DNA from: Macrothele yani
Lineage: Eukaryota; Arthropoda; Arachnida; Araneae; Macrothelidae
DNA: 64,000 nucleotides
Assembly (NCBI GenBank): GCA_039090855.1
Contig: CM077024.1
Span: forward strand, 62,581,594-62,645,593
Reading direction: 5' to 3'
A model generated the notes under the pieces. That model saw nothing but the letters and a program-made list of their open reading frames with translations, did not search any database and was not told the DNA's origin. Shown piece after piece: positions 1 to 12,000 of the stretch. Numbering within the stretch: position 1 is the first letter of the stretch; every line of letters starts with the position of its first letter. A program made the position numbers and the translations under genes.

Positions 1-118
1 CTGGACACCCCTTTTGAGTAGTGGCCCATATGCATTATAGTGATGGCCCATACAGGTACAAAAAATGCACATGGCTTGGAAAACATCATGGACAAGCATG
101 ATTAGTAGAATAGGCCAC

Positions 119-770
119 ATGGCAGAGCTCAGTGACTTTCAGTATGGCATGGTCATAGGATGCCACCTTAGCAACAAATCAGTTCAGGAAATTTCTGCCC
201 TGCTGCAGCTCCCCCAATCAAGTATAACTGATGTTGTTGTTAAGTGGAAATGCCTAAGAGAAACAACAATACACTCATAACTTAGTAAACCATGTAAAAT
301 GACAGAGAGGAACCTCCAAGTGCTGAAGCAAGTGGTGTGACAAAATTTTCTGGCCTCTGTTGCAACACCCACCACCAAGTTCCAAAATGCCTCTGGAGCC
401 AACTCCAGCATCATAATGGTTTCTCCAAAGCTGAAGGGAATGGGTTTCCATAGCCAAGCAGCTGCACACAAGCCTAACAAATGGAAAGATCAGTACCAAG
501 CATCAATTGGAGTGGTACAAAGCTTGGTGCCAGTGGATGATGAAGCAGTGGAAATGTGTTCTCTGGAGTGATAAATCCTGCTTTGCCATCTGGTGGTCCA
601 GCAAATGAGGCTGGGTGTGAAAAATGCCAGGTGAACACCACCTGTCTGACTGTATTGTGCCATCCGGAAAGTTTGGTCAGCCCCCAGCCTCCACAGATGG
701 AGTCTGGAGGCTATTTTTCATGGCTTGGGATGAGCTTCCTAGTTCCAGTGCTTAGTAATCTTAATGCTGC
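119..770 (+). pseudogene. Tc1-like transposase, N-terminal and middle part, broken
   Basis: From the ATG at 119 the reading MAELSDFQYGMVIGCHLSN followed by a second helix (ISALLQLPQSSITDVV) matches the paired-like helix-turn-helix that Tc1 transposases use to bind their inverted repeats. The frame ends at 280. Further pieces in shifted frames (around 510-560, 'CVLWSD'-like) correspond to the first catalytic Asp region, so the order agrees with a Tc1 transposase. Several stops and frameshifts make it non-functional. The remaining C-terminal part lies after 2274. Confidence 0.65.
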
Positions 771-788
771 TGCCTATAATGCCATTCT

Positions 789-976
789 CACTGTCCCAGT
801 GGCACAGTAGTCAAAGCACTGGCTTCTGACCACATTCGTCTGTGGTGGGCCCGGGCGAGGCCTAAAAAATGTGTTTATCTTATGCCACTGACTCTTTCCC
901 TTCCCTGGAGTCAGTGGCCCTAAATTAGAGACAGGCAACTGCTTATAGTGCATTGAATTGCTCATGATGGTTATAA
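789..976 (+). mobile_element. tRNA-derived SINE (family S1), 5' head with diverged body
   Basis: Starting TCCCAGTGGCACAGTAGTC, this resembles the heads of the better preserved S1 copies at 34470 and 48343. The body (CCACTGACTC...TCCCTGGAGTCAGTGGCCCTAAATTAG...CTGCTTATAG) is the same family. Target duplication ATAATGMCATTCT is at 776-788 and at 2262-2274, that is, on the far side of the mariner that later entered the SINE tail. The B-box region is poorly preserved, so this is an old copy. Confidence 0.75.
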
Positions 977-978
977 TA

Positions 979-2258
979 TTAGGTGTACAAATAAGTTTTA
1001 GAGAGTTTTAAGACAATGCAACATGTAATTTGAAAGTAAACAACAACAATACCTTTAGAAATCAAAATATGTGCTGTTATTATCTATTACCTTCTGCCAT
1101 CAGGGGAGCAGCTGACCGATCCAGCCAAGAGAATACTTCATCGTGTGACGCGATGAAGTCGTTAACCCATTTTTGCACTTCGTCACATGTCCATAACTGT
1201 TTAGCAAGCAAACCATGTTGCATCGATCGTAACAAGTGATAGTCTGAAGGGGCTATGTCGGGACTTATACGTCGGGGTCGGGTGCTTCAAAACTTACCAG
1301 CCAAGTGTCAATAATGTTTCCTTGGCCGATTTTGAGACATGTGGCCTAGCGTTGTCATGCAGTAATTTCACGGAACACAATACTTTGCCTGTGAATGGAT
1401 GTTTCCGACAGATTTCCTGGTTCAATCGCAGTAGTTGTTGCTTGTAGCGATCAGCAGTAACAGTTTGACCCTCTTCCAATAGTTCATAACAGAGCACACC
1501 CTTCATATCCCACCAGATGCACAGCAGAACTTTTTTGGAGTGACTATTGCATTTCGGTGTCAAAGTCATTGCTTCACTGGGGTCGACCCAATGTTTTTTC
1601 TGTTTGAGATTGTCGTACCATATCCACTTTTCATCACCTGTTATGATTTTTCACAGGAAATACTTTCTGTGTTATTTATTCAGCAGATTCAAACACTTCA
1701 TGGCAAGCTCATCCTTGTTCCTCTGTCTCAGGTCATGTGGCACCCATTTTTCTTCCTTTTGAATCTTTCCCATAGCGTGTAAATGATTGGAAATGGTTTG
1801 TTGAGTTACCCTCTGTTGTTCAGCTAGTTCTTTTTTCATTTGAGACTAATCTTCATGCAGCAGTGCTTGCAGTTCCTCATGTGAAACCTCTTGTGGGGTG
1901 CTGCTACATTGTCAATCGCTAACATCAAAATCACCTGCTTTAAATCATCTAAACCGAAACTCGCACGTGCTTTTCGATACAATATTCTCCCCCAGAACAA
2001 AACAGGTTGATGTACACACTTTTGCAGCACTTTCTCGATGAAATTAGTAATGAATGCAGTGTCGAATAAATGTAGTATTGCTTGCCATCTTTCACCTACC
2101 AGTGTGCAAGTGCGTTTGACTGTTGGGCAAACTGCTGTGTCATATTTTATACTCTGGACCAGTTACGGTCACATGACAACAATGCGGGGGATGTCAGATA
2201 TGTAAATTAGCGGTATACATCACACAAAAAATGCTTTAAAACTTATTTGTACACCTAA
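979..2258 (-). mobile_element. mariner-like element in the SINE tail
   Basis: Both ends carry TTAGGTGTACAAATAAGTTT (979 onward and its reverse complement ending at 2258), flanked by TA at 977-978 and 2259-2260, the standard mariner target duplication. Length is 1280 bp, normal for mariner. The transposase is on the minus strand and is broken. Confidence 0.85.
1200..2030 (-). pseudogene. mariner transposase (DD34D type), broken
   Basis: The minus strand from 1569 to 1294 reads a segment with WWDMKGVLCYELL, then LLHDNARPHVSK, the conserved second catalytic Asp region of mariner transposases. Immediately downstream in another frame (about 1220-1270) is SPDIAPSDYHLL, the third catalytic region, which indicates the DD34D catalytic triad of mariner rather than the DD34E of Tc1. 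The N-terminal helix-turn-helix part toward 2030 is present only as scattered fragments. At least two frameshifts separate the motifs, so the copy cannot make active transposase. Confidence 0.8.
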
Positions 2259-2756
2259 TAAATAATGACATTCTTGACAATGCTGTGTTCCCAATATTAT
2301 ACCAACAATTCAATGAAGGCCCAATAGGACAATGCTCCATCTACAAAGTGAGGTTCATGCAGGAATGGTTTGATAAGATCGGTGTTAGAGAACTTGACTG
2401 GCCTGTCCATAGCCTCAATCTCAACACCATGGAACTTTGAATTGCAGACTGCAAGCCAGGCAGAATTGCATAATGCCAGTGACCAACATGACTAATGCTC
2501 TTGTTGCAGAATGGAAGGTAGTTCCTGCTGCAACATACCAAAATCAAGGTGAAAGCCTTCCTAGCAGAATGAAAGTTGTGATAGCAGCAAAATGTGGCCC
2601 AACTCAACATTAATTCCTTTCCTATTACAGGGAGTTTGTGGAAAGAAAACTGTCCAGATACTTTTGATCAGATAATGTATGTCTGGAATGATTTGCTTAA
2701 TGACAACTGGGATTCTTGAAGCTCCATCAGTTGTGTTTTATTCTAAATATTGACAA

Positions 2757-3176
2757 AATATTATTAAGCAAAATGTTGCTAGTAAGGTGGGCACAATTAT
2801 TCTGATGTGGTTTGGATATGTTGAAAAAATGAGTGGTGAGATGCTTTCTAAGAGAATTTATTCAGCCTAAGTGGCATGAAAGAAAGGTAGCGGAAGATCA
2901 AGAAAATCATGGGGGGACCAGGTTCTGGAATGTCTGTATGAGAAAAAAATTGACAAGTATGAAGTACAGAAGGTCTTGTGTGAGATGTGTAATGGATGTT
3001 AGTGAAGCCTAAGTTGTGGGATGCAATCGCTGTAAATGGAGATGTTTGATGCATCAACAGTGAGCAAAATGTAGCTCCATCAGTTTTAAAATTTAATCTT
3101 GCAAATGAGCTTTCTTTGAGGAACTAGCTTCTGAATCTCAGAGAACAGTTTAGTGGTATGTATATATGCATGCATG
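2757..3176 (+). mobile_element. LINE family B, 3' end fragment
   Basis: A degraded C-terminal tail of the family B reverse transcriptase (pattern W-F-G-Y-V...MSGEML...K) followed by the family 3' UTR (GAATCTCAGAGAACAGTTTA) and an ATGT-type tail (TATGTATATATGCATGCATG). It aligns in order with the copies ending at 24390 and 62640. It is 5' truncated, as expected for target-primed insertion. Confidence 0.7.
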
Positions 3177-3874
3177 TAAAAATATTACCATAAGATTTGC
3201 TGACAGTTCCCAAAGCATACTGACAATTAAGTCCATACATTGTCAGTAAGTTTTGTGAACCAAAGTTAAACAGTAGGAACAGGCTTTGATGGTACATCCA
3301 CAAGAAGAAAAAAACAACAACTAAGATCAAAAGGATAATTCTGTGAGTTCTTTAACGGAATAGTACTTTCGCGTAACTTAATTTTTTCAAAGCTAGCAAA
3401 AAGTGCCAACTTAATTTGTAGTGTATGCAATATGTTATTCATCGCCAGCCGCGTTGTAATGCACGTGCACCCACACATCTTGAGCAGAGGCAGGGAAGTC
3501 TCACCTCTGCCTTTTATTCTTGATTGTAAAGGTCTTACAAGCCAGAACAATTTGTACTGGTCAGAATGGGTATTGCTTGCTGGACCTGTTGTTCTGTGTA
3601 AGAAAGATTAATGGAACAAGACTTCAAAATGGCTGAACTATAGTTCAGATAGTTTGTAATTTCATTTCATTGAAGATATATACACTCAAACATTTAACAT
3701 TTATTTGAATTAGAAATTTCTGGTCTATGCATGGCATTCTATGCATGCAGGGTGAATTTGAAAAATGTATGTGTGTAAATAAATAATGCAAATCCAAATA
3801 AGCTCATAACACATTATCAAGGAGAAAAGTTTCTGAAAAGTTATTATTTTTTAATATTCTTTTATATATTTTAG
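3177..3874. other. Intron or upstream sequence with no recognisable feature
   Basis: AT-rich sequence with no repeat family recognised and no convincing exon. It ends in a T-rich tract and acceptor TTTTAG at 3874 preceding the first exon seen. Confidence 0.5.
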
Positions 3875-3952
3875 GTCTTAAGCTACAGCAAAAATCGATG
3901 TAATGAAGCCATACAAAGTAATTTGAATAAGTTGACAACTTCAAAAAATTAT
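3875..3952 (+). CDS. Perilipin-like gene, internal exon (first seen in window)
   Basis: A 78-bp open segment between acceptor ...ATATTTTAG and donor GTAAGTAT gives 26 codons reading VLSYSKNRCNEAIQSNLNKL and onward. It starts and ends in phase 0, which fits the phase-0 start of the next exon at 18722. The segment is predicted to be helical and basic, suitable for the amphipathic helical region of a lipid-droplet coat protein, but it is short and has no decisive motif. The assignment rests on the splice sites, the phase and the order relative to the following exons. Upstream exons must lie before this window or were not recognised. Confidence 0.5.
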
Positions 3953-4032
3953 GTAAGTATTTCTGTGCATTATGCTTTTGAATTGTTTTTGTTGCTATAA
4001 CTGATGTCTAAATGTTGATTGATAGGCATATA

Positions 4033-5431
4033 CACTGCTAGCCACCCAAAATGCAACACCAAAAAGGACACGAGATAGCAAAGTCGGATTTACTGGACAC
4101 ATAACAACAGATACAAAGATGAAACGATTGAGCTTACAGGCCTGTGCGATTTGCGGAACACGCAGACATCAATAGTTTGTGTGGCCCCCATGGCTGGCAA
4201 TAACGGCCACTACACGCCGCAGAATTGACCGAAAGAGGCTTTGGATGTGGGCTTGGGGTATGTCGGTCCAGGCTGCTTCCACAAGTTGTCACAGTTCATC
4301 AGGGGTAGCGGCGGGTGGTGCTTGCCGGGCCACTCGGTTGCCGATCAGCGACCAGACGTGTTTGATGTGTGACATATCAGGAGAACAGGCAGGCCACGGC
4401 AGCAGTGACACCTGGTGGGCCGTGAAGAATTGTTGCACGATGCGTGCCACATGCGGGCGCGCATTGTCCTTTTGAAACAAGGCAGCTGACAGGTCCTGCA
4501 GGTAAGGGAGGACTACAGTCTCCAAAACGTCGGCGATGTAGCGGTGGCTGTTGAGTGTACCGGTGATGCGTAACAGAGTGGTGCGGGTGTTGTATCCAAT
4601 TGCACCCCAAACCATAATGCCAGGCGACGGGCCGATATGGCGATGCATAATGCAGGCATCATACAGTCTCTCGCCGCGGTGCCGCCACGCGTGGATCCGA
4701 CCATTCTGGTGTTGCAGGCAGAAGCGGGATTCGTCGGAGAAGACAATGTCGTGCCATTCCGTAGTCTGGGTGCGGCGTTCAACGGCCCACTGCCACCACA
4801 CTTACCGGTGGTGTAATGTCAATGATAATCGGAGCAATGGGCACCGTGTGTCAAGTCCCCGCTCCTGCAGACGACATCGAACGGTACGTGCTGGCACAGG
4901 TTGTTGCGCAACACACCCTAATTCCTGCGCTAACTTCATGATGTGGCGGTGCATGCCGTCAATGCCTGCAGCACAACATGCCGGTCCTCTCGTTCGGTGG
5001 TGTGCCCCGGCTGCTGCAATCGCTCACGCCCGTCCCTCCTGCACCCACCAAATCCATACTCTCCTCACTGTGACTGGATGTCGTCCCACACAGGCGCCGA
5101 TGTCTCGGTACGATAAACCGCTGTCGCGATAAGCCACTATTCGTCCTCTGTCGAACTCCGAGATGTGCTGGAATGACTGCCGTATTCTGCGACGAGGCAT
5201 CGGGAAGCTTCCCACGCACAGGTCCGGCAGCACAACACACTTCCACTACTTACACCCCACCTTCTGTGCACCCTTCTTATAGTCTTCTCAATGGCGTGCC
5301 GGGCGCACATGTTTTGCATATGCCCTGCAATGCTAATCGTTTGCATGTCCTCTTGCGGGCGACGCATGCTGCGAATTTCAGGCCAATCGGATGCTTCCTT
5401 CTTGGTGTTGCATTTTGGGTGGCCAGCAGTG
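4033..5431 (-). mobile_element. Tc1-like element, family T, copy 1
   Basis: Inverted ends CACTGCTAGCCACCCAAAAT (left) and its near complement (GGGTGGCCAGCAGTG, right) are flanked by TA at 4031-4032 and 5432-5433. Length is 1399 bp. The element is noticeably more GC-rich than the surrounding intron. A second copy of the same family lies at 12851-14232, so they are separate insertions. The transposase runs on the minus strand. Confidence 0.9.
4289..5233 (-). pseudogene. Tc1-like transposase (family T copy 1), frameshifted
   Basis: The minus strand begins near 5233 with a helix-turn-helix (FQHISEFDRGRIVAYRDSGL, then DIGACVGRHPVTVRRVW). After frame breaks around 4800-5000 it continues from 4801 with the catalytic core: IVFSDESRFCL (first Asp), QKDNARPHVARI (second Asp) and WPACSPDMSHIKHVWSLI. 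In intact Tc1 transposases the last motif is SPxxxPIEHxW, with the catalytic Glu before His. Here that residue is Lys, whereas copy 2 still reads SPIEHVW. So besides the frameshifts the third catalytic residue is lost. Confidence 0.85.
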
Positions 5432-5433
5432 TA

Positions 5434-6596
5434 TATTGAAATTTGTTAAAGAAATTAATTTTTTTTTAAAATTTCTAACTAAAATTATTTTAAAGGCAAA
5501 AACCAAAAGAACAAAAAAAATTAAAAAAAAACCTAATTTTGACTCACTGTAGGAAAATGTACCACTATAAGTAGTCATAGTGGCTAAAGCTATTAATTTC
5601 CCCTAAGTTCCCTAATTATATCTTCAAAGAACAAACCGTTACATTACCACTATAATAAAAGGCAGTTCTTCCTACTGATACTAAAACTCCTGAGTGGCCT
5701 GATGTTGTCTTTTGTTCATGAGGTTTCTGTACATGATATTTTTTATGTGTAGCAAATTATGAGTAAACAGATATATCCGTAAAAATCTTTAAAACTTTTG
5801 TTTGAAAACTCAAGAGTCCACGTTGAACTGTGTACAATTTTTTTGTTTTTTTCATGGGAAATGCTCTGAATTTTGTGGACTTCACGTAGTCTCTTGAATA
5901 TTTCCTGTGGGCTACTCATCCATTAGTTCATTTAACAAATCTATAGGCAAGTGTCTATCAACTACGATATTAGAAAAAGAAATGTGCTAGGGAAAGTAAA
6001 ATATCAAAAATTAAATTGTATTTTTGTTATATTTTAATTTGCATGTGCACAATGGTTAATGTACCACATATTAAAATATCTGTTTTCATATTATGCAGAT
6101 GTGTAGTAATCCCCTAATTTGATTGCATTATTTTTAGTTAAGCAAAAACTGAATTGCATACTTGCGTTTCTGCACTTTGTTATTCAGGAAAGATGAGTGC
6201 CAAATTTTAATCGTAAAATTAAGTGGGCTGTGTGTGCAGCAGGTTGAAGTTTAGGAAACGACTGTGTATGATCTAACTAATCTCGCAGTTTCATTTGTAA
6301 AAGTGAAAATAAGATAAAATGGCTAAAAAATAAGATTTTCTTCTAATTGCACAGGGTAAGACTATTCTTTCACAAGAAAATATGTGCTAACAGTTTTAAA
6401 GTAGACAGTTTGTCATTTTGTAATTTATGTGTTTTTATACTCTTGATTTTCTCTGGGTTGTCCCTGAAAGAAAGTAGTCTATCATTTTATTTTCCTTCAT
6501 GAATTGAACTCCACTGTATGCTCTTTTGACTGGCCATAATAGTAGTTTTGACGATAATTTTGTGGTGTGAAATTCTTGTCCTTATGCTAATTTAAA
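5434..6596. other. Intron 1 sequence without recognised feature
   Basis: AT-rich, with short A and T runs. I see no repeat family, no exon with acceptable borders and no RNA gene. Confidence 0.5.
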
Positions 6597-8955
6597 CTAG
6601 GACAACAGAAACCAGCGTGGAAATACTCTCGTAGAGTTTGCAGAGGCAGAAGGGTTTTTCATCTTGAACTCCTTTTTCAAGAAAAAGCCACACAGGAAAT
6701 GGACATGGAGACATCCAAATGGGACAAGTGAAATTGATTTTATTATGTGTAACAAAAAATTTGTCATAGAAGACTGCAGTGTGCTAAACAAGTTCAACAC
6801 AGGTAGTGACCATAGATTGGTGAGATGTAAGATGCACCTCAACACTAAACTTGAACGTGGTAAGCTCATAAGACAAACAAAATGTATTGACATGTAACCA
6901 ACCTTAAAAATCACCATAATACCTTCAAGTTGGAACTGAAGAACAGATTCTCTGCTTTAGAAGGCCTAACATCGGAAGAAGTGGATATTTCTGAAGTTAA
7001 CAGAAAAGTAACCAAAGCTCTTATGGAAACAGCAACAAAATTAGCTGGGTCCAAGAACAAGTTGCATGTGAACAAATTATCAGGTAAAACCAAAATGTTG
7101 ATGCAAAAAAAAAAAAAAAAAAAAGAGAGATGAGGACAACTAAAAAAGATGCGACTTCCAAAGTGGAATATATAGAGCTATGCAAGACAGTACGAAAAAG
7201 TAGACTGAAGACGTAAGGAAATTCAACTGTGAACTAGTGAGGAAAGCAATTGAAAACTACCAAAGCCTAAAGATAGCAAAGGGACATCTCACTGTAAGGG
7301 AAGAAAACAGATTATGGCACGGAGAAAAGAAAATGGTTCTGTAACAAGAAATAGAGGCAAAATTTTGACAAGAGTGAAAGATTTCTACTCCAAATTATAT
7401 GAAAGGGATGATACATGTACTCCAGACATCATGAAAGTTACCAGTACCAGAGTTCTTCCAGTCCTCCCAGCAGAAGTTGCACATGCAATCAAGAACATGA
7501 AGTGGGGAAAAGCTCCAGGAGAAGATGAAATTACTGTAGACATCATACCAGAAGCAAGTGGAGAAATCAAAACAGTACTCGCTCAAATTTTCACTCAATG
7601 CCTTAATGAAGGGAAGATTCCTGAGGATTGGAACAACGCTACAATGATCCTGCTACATAAAAAAGGTGACGTTGAGGATCTCGGGAACTACAGACCTATC
7701 AGCCTCCTATCAGTGGTTTATAAAATCTTCTCTAAAGTTCTTTCACACCGTTTGAAGGTAACACTGGACATGGCTCAACCGAGAGAACAAGATGGATTCA
7801 GGAGTGGCTGCAGCACAATAGATCATATCCACATACTGAGAGAACTAATTGAAAGAGCGAGGGAATATGAACTTCCATTGTGCATGGCTTTTATCGATTA
7901 TGAAAAAGCCTTTGATTCGGTGAAACCATTAGCAGTTACAATGGCTCTGAAATCCTGCGGTATTGAGGATGCATACATTAATATTATTAATAACATCTAT
8001 GAAAATGCAAGTGCAAAGATTCGGCTGTTTAAAAATACAACACACACAAAAATCGGAAAGGGAGTGAGACAAGGTGACACCATATCTCCGAAGCTCTTTA
8101 ATGCCACATTGGAAAATGTCTTTCAATCACTGAACTGGGAAAACAAAGGGATAAAGATTAATGGAGATTATCTAACCCACCTTCGTTTTGCTGATGACAT
8201 AGTCATTTTTGCAACTACCTCTTCAGAGCTGCAGAGTATGATCCAGGAACTTGTTCACAAGAGTAAAGAAGTGGGATTAAAAATGAACTTTCAGAAGACA
8301 AAAGTGATGTTCAATGCTTTTACAAGAAATGAAGATTTGTCGATTGATGGAGAAAAGCTGGAGATAACAGACACATACGTTTATCTTGGACAGCAGATAT
8401 CAAGTGAGGGTCATATTGATGAAGAAATTAATCTGCGTACAAAACTTGCTTGGAGAGCTTTTGGACGAAACAGCATAATTTTCAAGAGCAATATGCCATT
8501 ATGTCTTAAAAGAAAAGTGTTTGATCAGTGCATCCTTCCAGTGCTTACATATGGTGCAGAGACGTGGACCTTAACTAAAAGAGACATACAAAGGCTGCAG
8601 ACAACTCAAAGAAGCATGGAGAGGTGCATGCTTGGTGTAATCAGGTGAGATAAGAAGAGGAACTCGTGAATCAGAAAAATGACAAGAGTGGAAGACATCA
8701 TGATCAGAGTAAAATCCCTGAAATGGCAATGGGCTGGACATACTGCCAGAAGGACAGACCATCGATGGACAGCCGAAATTTTAGATTGGATTCCAAGGGA
8801 CAGGAAAAGACGTAGAAGAAGACATGGGAGATGGGTGGATGAAATTCGAAAGTATGCGGGGGTGACATGGAGGAGACTGGCACAAGACTGACTATTGTGG
8901 AGGAAACTTGGGGAGACCTTCGTCCAGCAGTGGATTGATAATGCTTGATGATGAT
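6597..8955 (+). mobile_element. RTE-type LINE, family A, copy 1 (5' truncated)
   Basis: The copy starts abruptly inside the endonuclease region (equivalent to about 9920 in copy 2) and runs to a (TGATGATG) tail at 8942-8957, typical of RTE elements, whose 3' ends are short simple repeats. It is nearly collinear with copy 2. The reverse transcriptase section 7314-8648 is open for 444 codons and shows NYRPISLLSVVYKIFSKVLS, AFIDYEKAFDSV, GVRQGDTISPKLF and FADDIVIF. Defects relative to copy 2 include a 3-bp loss at 6723, a stop at 6895, a run of about 20 A at 7107-7125, a stop near 7203 and TGA at 8646. Confidence 0.9.
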
Positions 8956-8967
8956 GATATATATATA

Positions 8968-9015
<48 letters not shown>

Positions 9016-9049
9016 TATATATATAAATAAATAATATATTTATTTATAT

Positions 9050-9084
<35 letters not shown>

Positions 9085-9085
9085 T
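8956..9085. repeat. (TA)n / TATAAA-type microsatellite
   Basis: About 130 bp of almost pure TA with interspersed AAATA units. It begins at the (TGATGA) tail of LINE A copy 1 and ends at the start of copy 2, so it probably grew from the LINE tail. Confidence 0.85.
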
Positions 9086-12000
9086 TGGGATGTAAGGTCA
9101 GGTGATGCATAACATCACAGCCTCTCCTTGACAAATGTCAACCCCGCCTTCTCGTGGTGCATCCTGTTCCCACTAAAGGGGCTCTGACGACCGCCCATAG
9201 CGGTATAACTATACCATCGGGATTAGAGGAAATTCTATCCCACACTCACCAACCCGCTTGGCCAGCGTGGTGAGTTATGGCCAAACCCCTCCAAAATGAT
9301 TCCACAACTTAAATCTTGGCCCTCAGTCTCCGGCAGCTGGAATGTACCTGGCCAAGGCAGCGGCCAGTGCGACATGAAGGCAGAGGGTGCTAAGAATCCC
9401 CGGAGGACCGGACTAGGCTGCCATCTGATGCTGACCTTGGCTACTTACAATGGACGCTCCCTATCTTCTGATTCAAGGCTTCTTGAATTGGAAGAGGAAC
9501 TACAAAGGATCAAGTGGGACATCGTGGGGCTAAGTGAGGTAAGGAGAAAAGGAGAAGATCTCATCGAACTAAAAAGTGGACATCTCTTCTACTATCGTGG
9601 GACAGATACTGGCAGAACTAGTGGTGTTGGATTTATAATAAACAAGAAACTGAAGGATAAAGTTGTAGAAGTTGAAAGTTCCTCTGACAGAGCTGCACGA
9701 CTTGTTATCCAACTCTCGAAAAGATACCAGGCTCAGATTATTCAAACTTATGCACCCACCACAAGTCATCCTGAAGAAGAAATTGAAGAATTTTATGAGG
9801 AAATTTGTCATCTAAATAATAAAGGTAAGCAGCACTTGAAAATAATTATGGGAGATTTCAATGCAAAAATAGGGCAACGGCAACAGAATGAAACTTCAGT
9901 AGGTAAATTCGGTCATGGCAACAGAAACCAGCGTGGAAATACTCTCGTTGAGTTTGCAGAGGCAGAAGGGTTTTTCATCTTGAACTCCTTTTTCAAGAAA
10001 AAGCCACACAGGAAATGGACATGGAGACATCCAAATGGGACGACAAGTGAAATTGATTTTATTATGTGTAACAAAAAATTCGTCATAGAAGACTGCAGTG
10101 TGCTAAACAAGTTCAACACAGGTAGTGACCATAGATTGGTGAAATGTAAGATGCACCTCAACACTAAACTTGAACGTGGCAAGCTCATAAGACAAACAAA
10201 ATCTATTGACATAACCAACCTTAAAAAACACCATAATACCTTCAAGTTGGAACTGAAGAACAGGTTCTCTGCTTTAGAAGGCTTAACATCGGAAGAAGTG
10301 GACATCTCTGAAGTTAACAGAAAAGTAACCAAAGCTCTTATGGAAACAGCAACAAAATTAGCTGGGTCTAAGAACAAGTTGCATGTGAACAAATTATCAG
10401 GTAAAACCAAAATGTTGATGCAAAAAAGAAGAGAGATGAGGACAACTAAAGAAGATGTGACTTCCAAAGTGGAATATATAGAGCTATGCAAGACAGTAAG
10501 AAAAAGTATCACTGAAGACGTAAGGAAATTCAACTGTGAACTAGTGAGGAAAGCAATTGAAAACAACCAAAGCCTAAAGATAGCAAAGGGACATCTCAGT
10601 AAGGGAAGAAAACAGATTATGGCACTGAGAAAAGAAGATGGTTCTGTAACAAGAAATAGAGGCGAAATTTTGACAAGAGTGAAAGATTTCTACTCCAAAT
10701 TATATGAAAGGGATGATATATGCACTCCAGACATCATGAAAGATACCAGTACCAGAGTTCCTCCAGTCCTTCCAGCAGAAGTTGCACATGCAATCAAGAA
10801 CATGAAGCGAGGAAAAGCTCCAGGAGAAGATGGAATTACTGTAGACATCATACAAGAAGCAAGTGGAGAAATCGAAACAGTACTCGCCCAAATTTTCACT
10901 CGATGCCTTAATGAAGGAAAGATTCCTGAGGATTGGAACACCGCTACAATGATCCTGCTACATAAGAAAGGTGACATTGAGGATCTCGGAAACTACAGAC
11001 ATATCAGCCTCCTATCAGTAGTTTATAAAATCTTCACTAAAGTTCTTTCACACCGCTTGAAGGTAACACTGGACATGGCTCAACCGAGAGAACAAGCTGG
11101 ATTCAGGAGTGGCTACAGCACAATAGATCATATCCACGTGCTGAGAGAACTAATTGAAAGAGCAAGGGAATATGAACTTCCATTGTGCATGGCTTTTATC
11201 GATTATGAAAAAGCCTTTGATTCGGTGAAACCATCAGCAGTTACAATGGCTCTGAAAACCTGCGGTATTGAAGATGCATACATTAATATTATTAATAACA
11301 TCTATGAAAATGCAAGTGCAAAGATTAGGCTGTTTCCAAATACAACACACGTAAAAATTGGAAAGGGAGTGAGACAAGGTGACACCATATCTCCGAAGCT
11401 CTTTAATGCCACATTGGAGGGTGTTTTTCAGTCGCTGAGCTGGGAAAACAAGGGGATAAAGATTAATGGAGATTATCTAACCCACCTTCGTTTTGCTGAT
11501 GACGTAGTCATTTTTGCAACTACCCCATCAGAGCTGCAGAGTATGATCCAGGAACTTGCTGACAAGAGTAAAGAAGTGGGATTAAAAATGAACTTTCAGA
11601 AGACAAAAGTGATGTTCAATGCTTTTACAAGAAATGAAGATTTATCGATTGATGGAGAAAAGCTGGAGATAACAGACACGTACGTTTATCTTGGACAGCA
11701 GATATCAAGTGAGGGTCACATTGGTGAAGAAATTAATCGGCGTACAAAACTTGCCTGGAGAGCTTTTGGAAGAAACAGCATAATTTTCAAGAGCAATATG
11801 CCATTATGTCTTAAAAGAAAAGTGTTTGATCAATGCATCCTTCCAGTGCTTACGTATGGTGCAGAGACGTAGACCTTAACTAAAAGAGACATACAAAGGC
11901 TGCAGACAACTCAAAGTAGCATGGAGAGGTGCATGCTTGGTGTAACCAGGAGAGATAAGAAGAGGAACTCGTGGATCCGAAAAATGACAAGAGTGGAAGA

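Larger units (their letters stand above)
1..2690 (+). mobile_element. Decayed Tc1-like DNA transposon, interrupted by a SINE and a mariner
   Basis: The left end shows a Tc1-style terminus (CTGGACACCCCTTTTGAG) and the right end near 2645-2690 shows CTGTCCAGATACTTTTGATC, as in Tc1 inverted repeats. The left edge may be cut by the window. Body sequence runs 1-788 and resumes at 2262, where it contains a degraded C-terminal transposase region (around 2280-2610, wording similar to Tc1 'NSHRY...W...SPDLNP' regions but with many stops). The gap is explained by a SINE with a 13-bp target duplication (776-788 and 2262-2274) that contains a mariner. The copy is old: stops and frame breaks occur throughout. 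Confidence 0.75.

Noticed and set aside
9913..10566. 217-codon minus-strand open frame
   Set aside because: Antisense of the LINE A endonuclease region.
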